NCBI GenBank assembly: GCA_964516925.1
Contig: CAZEXL010000021.1
Span: 1-22,647 of the forward strand
Reading direction: 5' to 3'
Length of the DNA: 22,647 nucleotides
From: CAG-552 sp964516925
Lineage (GTDB): Bacteria; Bacillota; Clostridia; Christensenellales; Pumilibacteraceae
In this document: positions 1 through 6,278 of the stretch, one piece after another
Position numbering within the stretch: the stretch's first letter is position 1
Layout of the letters: the number at the start of each line of letters is the position of its first letter
Notes under the pieces: generated by a model
Database searches by the model: none
What the model was told of the DNA's origin: nothing
What the model saw: only the letters and a program-made list of their open reading frames with translations
Made by a program: the position numbers and the translations under genes

Positions 1-55
1 GAGCGTTCGGCTGTTAACCGAAATGTCGTAGGTTCAAATCCTACCTGAGGCGCCA
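1..55 (+). tRNA. tRNA-Asn (GUU), 5' end missing
   Basis: The window opens inside a tRNA gene. The anticodon stem is TTCGG (6-10) with CCGAA (18-22), and its loop carries anticodon GTT at 13-15, which reads Asn codons. The T arm is GTAGG (28-32), loop TTCAAAT, CCTAC (40-44). The acceptor 3' strand (45-51), discriminator G52 and an encoded CCA (53-55) follow. About 21 bases of the 5' side, including the acceptor 5' strand and most of the D arm, lie outside the window. Confidence 0.95.
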
Positions 56-91
56 AAAAAAGCGAAGACAAACAACGTCTTCGCTTTTTTT
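55..91 (+). terminator. Intrinsic terminator of the tRNA gene
   Basis: A 15-bp perfect inverted repeat has arms 55-69 and 77-91 and a 7-base loop. The GC-rich core (GCGAAGAC/GTCTTCGC) is flanked by seven A on the left and seven T on the right, so it can terminate in both directions. It begins directly at the CCA end of the tRNA. Confidence 0.9.
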
Positions 92-126
92 GTTGTCCTC
101 AGCAACGGTTTACACACATAATTTTC

Positions 127-180
127 TTTATATTTAAGTTTAAACTTCTTTGGGTTACCTTTCTTACAAGAAAGGTAACC
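127..180 (-). repeat. Palindromic repeat hairpin, copy 1 (inverted orientation)
   Basis: A 12-bp perfect stem GGTTACCTTTCT (153-164) pairs with AGAAAGGTAACC (169-180) around a 4-base loop. To its left is TTTAAGTTTAAACTTCTTTG, which is close to the reverse complement of the AAAGAAACTTAAACT tail following the other copies. This copy therefore lies in the opposite orientation. Confidence 0.75.
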
Positions 181-271
181 GAACGCCACGAGCGTAGCGA
201 GTAAATCCTACCTGTCCTCTTAGCTTTTGTGTGTCGTTTAATATCTTGCGGCATTTCTTAACAACCGCTTT

Positions 272-317
272 GCTTACCTTTCTTTAGAAAAAGAAAGGTA
301 AGCGAAAGAAACTTAAG
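272..317 (+). repeat. Palindromic repeat hairpin, copy 2
   Basis: A 14-bp perfect stem GCTTACCTTTCTTT (272-285) pairs with AAAGAAAGGTAAGC (290-303) around the loop AGAA. The tail GAAAGAAACTTAAGC follows. Relative to copies 1 and 3, stem base 2 is C instead of G, and the opposite arm carries the matching change. Confidence 0.8.
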
Positions 318-360
318 CAAATTCTAAAAAGCTAAAGTAAGTAAAATAAATCCAACCTTC

Positions 361-447
361 TGTCATTCTGAGCCGCAAGGCGAAGAATCCTGCGGAAGCG
401 GTTACTTTTCTTTGGAAAAAGAAAAGTAACCAAAAGAAACCTAAACT
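361..447 (+). repeat. Composite repeat: TGTCATTCTGAG unit plus palindromic hairpin (copy 3)
   Basis: The unit starts TGTCATTCTGAGCCGC, continues to GAAGAATCCTGCGGAAGC, and runs directly into a 14-bp perfect hairpin (400-413 with 418-431, loop GGAA) and an AAAGAAACCTAAACT tail. The same order of parts recurs at 22366-22450, about 22 kb away and in the same orientation, so this looks like one composite dispersed element. Confidence 0.8.
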
Positions 448-512
448 TTGGTTAATGTACTATAAAACCTTATGTCACCAACGAGGAGCGAAGCGAGTCA
501 ATCTCGACCACT

Positions 513-550
513 TGTCATTGCGAGGAGCTTTAGCGACGTGGCAATCTCTC
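513..550 (+). repeat. TGTCATTGCGAGGAGC-type dispersed repeat
   Basis: The unit runs from TGTCATTGCGAGGAGCTT to GCGACGTGGCAATCTCTC. A second copy, cut by the window edge, starts at 22622 (TGTCATTGCGAAGGACG). Related sequences are common as dispersed intergenic repeats in many bacterial genomes. A partial GAGGAGCGAAGCGAGTCAATCTCG unit lies just before it at 482-506. Confidence 0.65.
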
Positions 551-686
551 CGTGTAGCTGCTCGCTTTCGGCACAATTAAGCGCACCACCGTTGGTAAAT
601 CGCCATTCGTGCTTGCTAACTTGTCGCTACTAACGGCAGCATAAGAAGATTTCACATTAATAGGCAAAATAAAATTCGAAAACCTA

Positions 687-715
687 TTGACAATACGTAA
701 AAATGTGTTTATAAT
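687..715 (+). promoter_or_regulatory. Sigma-A promoter of the LRR lipoprotein gene
   Basis: The -35 box TTGACA (687-692) and -10 box TATAAT (710-715) are perfect consensus and separated by 17 bases. Transcription should start near 722, giving a leader of about 70 bases before the ATG at 791. Confidence 0.85.
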
Positions 716-790
716 ATAATAAAGATATGTTGCAAACAAAAAACGCGTAAAGAACAGATTTTATTTGCTTGATTTGCAAGGGGAGTAAAT

Positions 791-3166
791 ATGACAAAAA
801 ACAATAAAATTATAATATTGTTCCTTTTGACGTTAGTCATGTGCGTAAGCGTATTGCTTGTGTGCTCGTGCGAAAAGAAATGCGAACATACCTATGGAGC
901 GTGGATAAGTAACGGCGACGGAACGCATACCAAAACGTGCGCTAACGACTCTACTCACAAAGTAACGGAAAGCTGCCACGGCGGTGAAGCAACTTGCACG
1001 ACAAAAGCAATTTGCAATGACTGTAACACAGAGTATGGCGAGTATAAGCATACAGTTGACGACAGCGGTTGGTGTACGATATGCGATGCAAGCGTTACTA
1101 GCACTAAAGGGTTAACGTACAAAACGTCTTCCGACGAAACGTATGCCGAAGTCAGCGGATACAATGGTTCGTCGACGAGAGTGTGTATAGCGGAAACATA
1201 TAACAATTTGTCCGTAACAGGCATAGGCAATAGTGCGTTTTTTTATTGCAGTAACTTAACCGAAGTTATAATTCCTTCTAGCGTAACAAGTATAGGAGAT
1301 AGTGCGTTCTATGAATGCAACAACTTAACGAGCATAACAATTCCCGACGGTGTAACGAGCATAGGAGATAGAGCATTTTATTATTGCAGTAGCTTAACCG
1401 AAGTTATAATTCCTTCTGGGGTAACAAACATAGGAGACGATGCGTTCAATAGTTGCAGTAGCTTAACTGAAGTTACAATACCTAACAGCGTAACAAGCAT
1501 AGGAGAATGGGTGTTCTATAATTGCAGTAGCTTAACTTATAACGAATACGATAACGCAAAATATCTAGGCAATAACGAAAATCCGTACGTAGTGCTTGTA
1601 AAAGCAAAGTTAGATGACATAACGTCTTGCGTAATAAACGAAAATACTAAGGTGATCTGTAGTTATGCGTTCTATGGATGCAGTAGCTTAACAAGCGTAA
1701 CAATTCCCTCTAGCGTAACAGACATAGGATATGGTGCGTTCTCTAATTGCAGAAGCTTAAGCTATAACGAATACGATAACGCAAAATATCTAGGCAATAA
1801 CGAAAATCCATACGTGGCTCTTGTAAAAGCAAAGTCAACAAGCATAACGTCATGTACAATAAACGAAAACACTAAGTTGATCTGCGGTTATGCGTTCTCT
1901 CGTTGCAGAAGCTTAGCAAGCGTAACAATCGGAAACGGCGTAACGAGCATAGGAGATTATGCGTTCAGTGTTTGCAGTGACTTAACAAGCATAACAATAC
2001 CCTCAAGCGTAACAAGCATAGGTAATGACGCCTTCTCTTATTGCAGTAGCTTAACCGAAGTTACAATACCCTCAAGTGTAACAAGCATAGGTAATGATGC
2101 CTTCTCTTATTGCAGTAGCTTAACCGAAGTTACAATACCCTCAAGCATAACCCGCATAGGAGATAGCGTGTTCTCTGGATGCAGTAGCTTAACTGAAGTT
2201 ACAATACCTAACAGCGTAACAAGCATAGGAGAAAACGCGTTCAAAGGTTGCGATAACTTAACTTATAACGAATACGATAACGCATATTATCTAGGGAACA
2301 GCGAAAATCCGTACTTAGTACTTGTAAAAGCAAAGTCAACAGGTATAATGAATTGTATAACGAACAAAAAAACGAAGTTTATTCATAGTGGCGCGTTCTC
2401 CGGTTGCAGTAGCTTAACAAACGTAACAATTTGCAGTGGCGCAACAAACATAGGAGATAGTGCATTTTCAGGATGCAGTAGCTTGAGTAAAGTGACGATA
2501 CCTTCTAGCGTAACGAGAATAGGAAGTGATGCGTTTTATAATTGCAGTAGCTTAAGCAAAGTAACGATAGGTAGCGGAGTAACAAGCATAGGAAGTAATG
2601 CGTTTTGTAAATGTAGCAGCTTGAGTGAAATAGCGATACCTTCTAGCGTAACGAGTATAGGAAGTCATGCGTTCGATGGATGCAGTAGCTTAACTGAAAT
2701 TACGATACCATCTAGCGTAACGAGCATGGGAATTAGTGTGTTCTCTAATTGTAGTAGCTTAAGCAATGTAACGATAGGTAGCGGTGCAACACGCATAAAA
2801 AGTTATACGTTCTCTAATTGCAGTAGCTTAATAAGCGTAACAATACCTTCTAGCGTAACAAGCATAGACAATAGTGCGTTCGAAGGTTGCAGTAGCTTAA
2901 CAAGCGTAACGATACCTTCTAGCGTAACAAGCATACAAAACGATGCGTTCTCTAATTGCATTAGCTTAACAAGCGTATACTACAAAGGAAGTGAAAGCGA
3001 CTGGAATGCAATTACAATAGGCGGTTATAACGGCTATCTTTATTCCGCAACTATGTATTATTACAGCGAAAGCAACCCGTTCGAGGGTGAAGGCGCGATA
3101 GAAGACGGCAACTATTGGCATTACGATACCGACGGCAAAACGATACTCGTTTGGGTAAAACAATAA
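791..3166 (+). CDS. BspA-like leucine-rich repeat surface lipoprotein
   Basis: This is a predicted exported lipoprotein of 791 residues. Residues 1-26 form a hydrophobic signal ending LLVCS before Cys27, a usable lipobox. Residues 30-105 are rich in Cys and His (GDGTHTKTC-type repeats). The rest is a long array of 23-residue LRR_5 repeats of the form ITIPSSVTSIGxxAFxxCSSLTE. Three YNEYDNA-x-YLGN modules interrupt the array, beginning at residues 250, 325 and 492. The C-terminus (YYKGSESDWNAI) is typical of this protein class. In this family the repeats are thought to mediate binding to host or neighbouring-cell surfaces; the ligand here is unknown. The start has a good site (GGGGAG, 780-785). 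The gene is monocistronic between its own promoter and terminator. DNA repeat units are nearly identical, including a 69-bp tandem duplication. Confidence 0.9.
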   Translation: MTKNNKIIILFLLTLVMCVSVLLVCSCEKKCEHTYGAWISNGDGTHTKTCANDSTHKVTESCHGGEATCTTKAICNDCNTEYGEYKHTVDDSGWCTICDASVTSTKGLTYKTSSDETYAEVSGYNGSSTRVCIAETYNNLSVTGIGNSAFFYCSNLTEVIIPSSVTSIGDSAFYECNNLTSITIPDGVTSIGDRAFYYCSSLTEVIIPSGVTNIGDDAFNSCSSLTEVTIPNSVTSIGEWVFYNCSSLTYNEYDNAKYLGNNENPYVVLVKAKLDDITSCVINENTKVICSYAFYGCSSLTSVTIPSSVTDIGYGAFSNCRSLSYNEYDNAKYLGNNENPYVALVKAKSTSITSCTINENTKLICGYAFSRCRSLASVTIGNGVTSIGDYAFSVCSDLTSITIPSSVTSIGNDAFSYCSSLTEVTIPSSVTSIGNDAFSYCSSLTEVTIPSSITRIGDSVFSGCSSLTEVTIPNSVTSIGENAFKGCDNLTYNEYDNAYYLGNSENPYLVLVKAKSTGIMNCITNKKTKFIHSGAFSGCSSLTNVTICSGATNIGDSAFSGCSSLSKVTIPSSVTRIGSDAFYNCSSLSKVTIGSGVTSIGSNAFCKCSSLSEIAIPSSVTSIGSHAFDGCSSLTEITIPSSVTSMGISVFSNCSSLSNVTIGSGATRIKSYTFSNCSSLISVTIPSSVTSIDNSAFEGCSSLTSVTIPSSVTSIQNDAFSNCISLTSVYYKGSESDWNAITIGGYNGYLYSATMYYYSESNPFEGEGAIEDGNYWHYDTDGKTILVWVKQ
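1999..2136 (+). repeat. Recent 69-bp tandem duplication within the LRR array
   Basis: Two adjacent 69-bp units (1999-2067 and 2068-2136), each encoding one 23-residue LRR, differ at only two bases, both silent (AGC/AGT and GAC/GAT). The following unit, from 2137, starts with the same bases and then diverges. Confidence 0.85.
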
Positions 3167-3187
3167 ATCTAATAAAAAAAGTTTAAC

Positions 3188-3236
3188 AAAAAGAGTACTT
3201 CAATGATATGCACCCCAAAAGTGAAGTGCTCTTTTT
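3188..3236 (+). terminator. Terminator after the LRR lipoprotein gene
   Basis: A 15-bp stem has arms 3188-3202 and 3222-3236 (AAAAAGAGTACTTCA with TGAAGTGCTCTTTTT) with one T-G wobble and a 19-base loop. It ends in a T run (3231-3237). It lies 22 bases past the stop codon. Confidence 0.85.
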
Positions 3237-3306
3237 TAAAGATCGAGGTCGCACCGTTACTTTTCCGCTAGCTGCAAAAGGGATAATAAGTCGTTCTATG
3301 GCACAT

Positions 3307-3335
3307 AATTGTGATAAACGTAAAATTTCACAATT
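3307..3335. promoter_or_regulatory. Operator-like inverted repeat upstream of hppA
   Basis: An 8-bp perfect inverted repeat, AATTGTGA (3307-3314) and TCACAATT (3328-3335), has centres 21 bases apart, about two helical turns. It lies 30 bases upstream of the hppA -35 box, where an activator could bind. No regulator can be named. Confidence 0.4.
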
Positions 3336-3364
3336 TATTATATGAAATAATAGTGACTAAACAG

Positions 3365-3394
3365 TAGACAAAAGCATATTATATGTGATATAAT
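3365..3394 (+). promoter_or_regulatory. Promoter of hppA
   Basis: The -35-like TAGACA (3365-3370) and perfect -10 TATAAT (3389-3394) are separated by 18 bases, and the -10 is preceded by an extended-type TGTGA. Transcription should start near 3401, leaving about 50 bases of leader. Confidence 0.7.
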
Positions 3395-3450
3395 GCTTAA
3401 GATTGAAGACAACTTATTTTTCGATTAATTTTACTACAAGGAGTGTTTTT

Positions 3451-5643
3451 ATGAAACAATGGCTTATGATAATAGTCATGGCAGCCGTAGTGCTTGGACT
3501 CGGCTACGCCGCGCTTAACTATTATCTTACGAAAAAGCTTAAAGAAGGCAACGAGCGCATGCAGGAAATTGCCGCAGCCATTCGTGAAGGCGCTAACGCC
3601 TTCATAAACTACGAATACAAAATCGTAGCTATAATCGGTGGCGGTATTGCGGTGCTTTTGGGTATAATTATATCGTGGCAGACGGGTGTAGCGTTTGTAA
3701 TCGGCGCGATCATGTCGTCGTGCGCAGGGTACGTAGGTATGAAAATTGCAACGTATTGCAACGTAAGAGTCACTAATACCGCAAACGAAACTCGTAGCAC
3801 GGGCAAGACGCTTAAGGTTGCCTTTCGCGGTGGTTCCGTAATGGGGCTCAGCGTCGCAGGATTCGCATTGCTCGGTATAATCATTGTTTATTTCGTGTTT
3901 GGCGTTTGGGGCGGTATGCTTGAAGTAACGAATATATCGTCTACCGTAGCGTCCATTAAGGAATATACTAATCCGATAACGGGCGGAACGTACACCATCT
4001 CGTTGGTGCTTTCCGGCTATGCGTTAGGTTGCTCGATAATAGCGATGTTCAACCGTGTAGGCGGCGGAATATACACCAAAGCCGCTGATATGGGCGCAGA
4101 CCTCGTCGGCAAGACTGAAGCGCATATACCCGAGGACGATCCGCGTAACCCGGCAACCATTGCCGATAACGTAGGCGACAACGTAGGCGACGTAGCCGGT
4201 CTTGGAGCCGACCTTTTGGAAAGTTACGTAGGTGCGATAATGGCAACCGTCATTCTTGCGATAGAAATTTTTGTGCATGAATACTCGTTTACTTCCACCG
4301 AGCTTTTCGGGCAAATGGTAATGTTCCCGATACTGTTTTCGGGCATAGGGCTTATCGGTTGCGTAATAGGTATTGCGTATCCGCTTCTTAAGCGCAAACT
4401 TTCCGAAAATCCTCATCGTGAACTTAATCTTGCAACGTGGATATCTGCCGGAGCGGCTATAATCATCGGTTTCGTGTTGTGCTTCTTCTTGTTCCGAAGC
4501 GACGACGTCGGTTACGAAGCTCAACTCAGCATAGTAGGCTTTTCGCTCGGTTCGCTCAGTCCGTGGGTTTGTGCGGTAATAGGCATAGCGGTAGGCATAA
4601 TCATAGGAATAATATCCGAATACTACACCAGCTACGACTATAAGCCGACCAGAAACATTGCTCACGCCAGCAAAGAGGGCGCGGCTCTTACGATAACGCA
4701 AGGTATGGCGACCGGTATGATCAGCTGTATGCTTCCGGTTATCTGCTTGGGAATTGCGATTTTCGCTACCTATGCTTTGGGCGGAATGTACGGCGTCGGT
4801 TGCGGAGCAATGGGTATGCTTTCGTTCGTTGCGGCAACCGTATCGGTAGACACGTACGGACCTATCAGCGACAATGCGGGCGGTATTGCCGAGATGAGTT
4901 CGCTCGAACCTGAAGTTCGCGCAATAACCGACAAGCTCGACAGCGTCGGCAACACTACTGCGGCAATCGGTAAAGGTTTTGCAATCGGCTCGGCTGCGCT
5001 TGCAACCATGAGCATGATGTCCAGCTATTTGTATTCGTTCATGACGAATCTATCGCTAGACATAATGTCCAGAGACGTTTTGGTCGGTGCGATAGTGGGC
5101 ACTGCGCTTCCTTATATGTTCAGCGGTATGCTTATAAACGCCGTTGCAAAAGCGGCGCGCAACATGGTAAGCGAAGTTCGTCGTCAATTCAACGAATATC
5201 CCGGAATTTTGGACGGCACGCAAAAGCCAGACTACAAAACGTGTATCGAAATTTCTTCACGCGGCGCGCTAAAGCAAATGATTGCCCCTGCGGTTATTGC
5301 GATAGCTTTCCCCGTAGTGTGCGGCTTTATATTCGGCGCTTACTTCGTAGGCGGTATTTTGATAGGAGCAACGCTTTCGGCGATTATGCTTGCTATCTAC
5401 ACCGGCAATGCGGGCGGAGCGTGGGACAACGCTAAAAAGTACATCGAGTCAGGCGAAATAGAAGGACAGGGCAAGGGTACGGCAGCTCACGAAGCTGCGA
5501 TAGTAGGCGATACCGTAGGCGATCCGCTTAAAGATACGGTAGGACCGTCGCTTGATATTCTTATAAAGATTATGAGTACCGTTTCGCTCGTTTGCGTAGT
5601 AGTATTTAACGAATACAATCTTTTGACCATACTCGGAATTTAA
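3451..5643 (+). CDS. hppA: Membrane-bound K+-dependent cation-pumping pyrophosphatase
   Basis: The 730-residue polytopic membrane protein couples hydrolysis of cytoplasmic pyrophosphate to pumping H+ or Na+ out of the cell. Length and motifs fit the M-PPase family. The substrate-site block GADLVGKTE ... EDDPRNPATIADN ... GDNVGDVAG lies at about residues 211-250, a transmembrane Glu follows in DLLESYVGA, and the second acidic block GDTVGDPLKDTVGPS is near residue 685. The GNTTAA motif (500-505), with Ala rather than Lys after GNTT, and the nearby Gly507 are the marks of the K+-dependent subfamily, which includes both Na+ and H+ pumps; the pumped ion cannot be settled by eye. I chose ATG 3451 over the upstream in-frame ATG at 3403 because AAGGAG (3438-3443) sits seven bases before it and the protein then begins with the first membrane helix. 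It is a single-gene transcript. Confidence 0.97.
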   Translation: MKQWLMIIVMAAVVLGLGYAALNYYLTKKLKEGNERMQEIAAAIREGANAFINYEYKIVAIIGGGIAVLLGIIISWQTGVAFVIGAIMSSCAGYVGMKIATYCNVRVTNTANETRSTGKTLKVAFRGGSVMGLSVAGFALLGIIIVYFVFGVWGGMLEVTNISSTVASIKEYTNPITGGTYTISLVLSGYALGCSIIAMFNRVGGGIYTKAADMGADLVGKTEAHIPEDDPRNPATIADNVGDNVGDVAGLGADLLESYVGAIMATVILAIEIFVHEYSFTSTELFGQMVMFPILFSGIGLIGCVIGIAYPLLKRKLSENPHRELNLATWISAGAAIIIGFVLCFFLFRSDDVGYEAQLSIVGFSLGSLSPWVCAVIGIAVGIIIGIISEYYTSYDYKPTRNIAHASKEGAALTITQGMATGMISCMLPVICLGIAIFATYALGGMYGVGCGAMGMLSFVAATVSVDTYGPISDNAGGIAEMSSLEPEVRAITDKLDSVGNTTAAIGKGFAIGSAALATMSMMSSYLYSFMTNLSLDIMSRDVLVGAIVGTALPYMFSGMLINAVAKAARNMVSEVRRQFNEYPGILDGTQKPDYKTCIEISSRGALKQMIAPAVIAIAFPVVCGFIFGAYFVGGILIGATLSAIMLAIYTGNAGGAWDNAKKYIESGEIEGQGKGTAAHEAAIVGDTVGDPLKDTVGPSLDILIKIMSTVSLVCVVVFNEYNLLTILGI

Positions 5644-5657
5644 TAACGTAAAATGTT

Positions 5658-5689
5658 AAAGGGCGTAACCGTAACGGTTGCGCCTTTTT
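5658..5689 (+). terminator. Terminator of hppA
   Basis: GGCGTAACCG (5662-5671) pairs with CGGTTGCGCC (5675-5684) with one wobble and a 3-base loop. It is extended by A-T pairs and followed by five T (5685-5689), 15 bases after the hppA stop. Confidence 0.9.
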
Positions 5690-5780
5690 GCTTTTAATAC
5701 GATTTTTGTTGATTTAAAACGCAAAAAAGTCTAAATGCTTTTTGCTTAGCAAACGAATTTTTAAAATTGCATTAAAATAC

Positions 5781-5809
5781 TTGATTTTCTTTGCCCGATA
5801 TGATATATT
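5781..5809 (+). promoter_or_regulatory. Promoter of the SRP RNA gene
   Basis: The -35 box TTGATT (5781-5786) and -10 box TATATT (5804-5809) have a 17-base spacer. The predicted start near 5816 coincides with the 5' end of the RNA's terminal helix. Confidence 0.8.
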
Positions 5810-5815
5810 AACTTC

Positions 5816-6083
5816 AGCCGCGCTATGTGGGGAGCTAGCGGTGCCCTGTACTTACAATCCGCTACAGTAAGACAGAATACCTATTGAGGCCTTACGCATG
5901 GGAGGCTGTTATCATTAAGTGACGTCGATCTCAGGGTCTTGTGCAACGTTATCCCATGAACCGTGTCAGGGCTTGACCGCAGCAGCACTAAGTGGATTTT
6001 AGCGTGTGCCACGAGGTAGCTTTGAGGGAGTTGGCTGGTGGGGGGACGCTTCGGTGCGCATTGTCGATTTAGGTTGCGCGGTG
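5816..6083 (+). ncRNA. ffs: Signal recognition particle RNA, long Gram-positive form (scRNA type)
   Basis: The RNA scaffolds the signal recognition particle, which targets nascent membrane and secreted proteins through Ffh. The Alu-domain sequence GGGGAGCTAGCGGTGCCCTGTAC and the S-domain sequences CATGAACCGTGTCAGG and CAGCAGCACTAAGTGG match, from memory, the Bacillus long-form RNA closely. The ends pair as CCGCGC (5818-5823) with GCGCGG (6076-6081), giving about 268 bases, the usual size for this form. The apical loop of the Ffh-binding hairpin (5971-5980) differs from the common GGAA type. It has its own promoter. Confidence 0.95.
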
Positions 6084-6153
6084 TTTATTTTGAATGAGTA
6101 AAATTAATTAGTGCTTATTACTTTTTAATTTTTTTGTTCTTTTTTTCTCTTTT

Positions 6154-6190
6154 GAAGCGACGCGTCGTAACGATGCGCCGTTTCGCTTTT
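6154..6190 (+). terminator. Terminator-like hairpin between SRP RNA and ileS
   Basis: The outer stem GAAGCGA/TTCGCTT and inner stem CGCGTCG/CGATGCG (one wobble, loop TAA), with a CCGT bulge on the 3' side, are followed by TTTT and an AT-rich run. It lies about 70 bases after the SRP RNA and most likely ends its precursor transcript. Confidence 0.7.
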
Positions 6191-6221
6191 TATAATATTT
6201 TGCCAAACCTAAATAAAATTA

Positions 6222-6252
6222 ATTGACTTGATAAGTCAATCAGTTGTATAAT
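6222..6252 (+). promoter_or_regulatory. ileS operon promoter overlapped by an inverted repeat
   Basis: The -35 box TTGACT (6223-6228) and -10 box TATAAT (6247-6252) have an 18-base spacer. An 8-bp perfect inverted repeat (ATTGACTT 6222-6229, AAGTCAAT 6233-6240, 3-base centre) covers the -35 box and half the spacer, as a repressor operator would. The leader is only about 20 bases, with no room for a T-box. Confidence 0.7.
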
Positions 6253-6278
6253 AAATCATTAAGAGGTGTTATTTTACG

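Larger units (their letters stand above)
92..660. other. Gene-free stretch rich in dispersed repeats
   Basis: No convincing gene is present in these roughly 570 bases. The stretch holds three long perfect hairpins (153-180, 272-303, 400-431), a TGTCATTCTGAG-type repeat (from 361) and a TGTCATTGCGAG-type repeat (from 513). It separates the tRNA terminator from the promoter of the LRR lipoprotein gene. The same repeat families recur at 22245-22647. Confidence 0.8.

Noticed and set aside
530..739. 69-codon minus-strand frame in the first repeat stretch
   Set aside because: It runs over the LRR gene promoter and a dispersed repeat, and its protein shows no family likeness.
1200..2960. Dense DNA repeats resembling a CRISPR or minisatellite
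   Set aside because: The 69-bp period encodes 23-residue LRR units in an intact reading frame.
3307..3335. CRP-type site TGTGA...TCACA
   Set aside because: The half-sites are 15 bases apart, not the six of a CRP site, so it is listed only as an unassigned inverted repeat.
4024..4701. 225-codon minus-strand frame opposite hppA, and similar frames opposite ileS (6516-7232, 7527-8351)
   Set aside because: They oppose highly conserved enzyme genes, are Arg/Tyr/Val-rich and lack ribosome binding sites and family motifs.
5721..5748. GCAAAAAAG / CTTTTTGC hairpin after hppA
   Set aside because: The stem is almost all A-T and uneven. The strong terminator at 5658-5689 already ends hppA.
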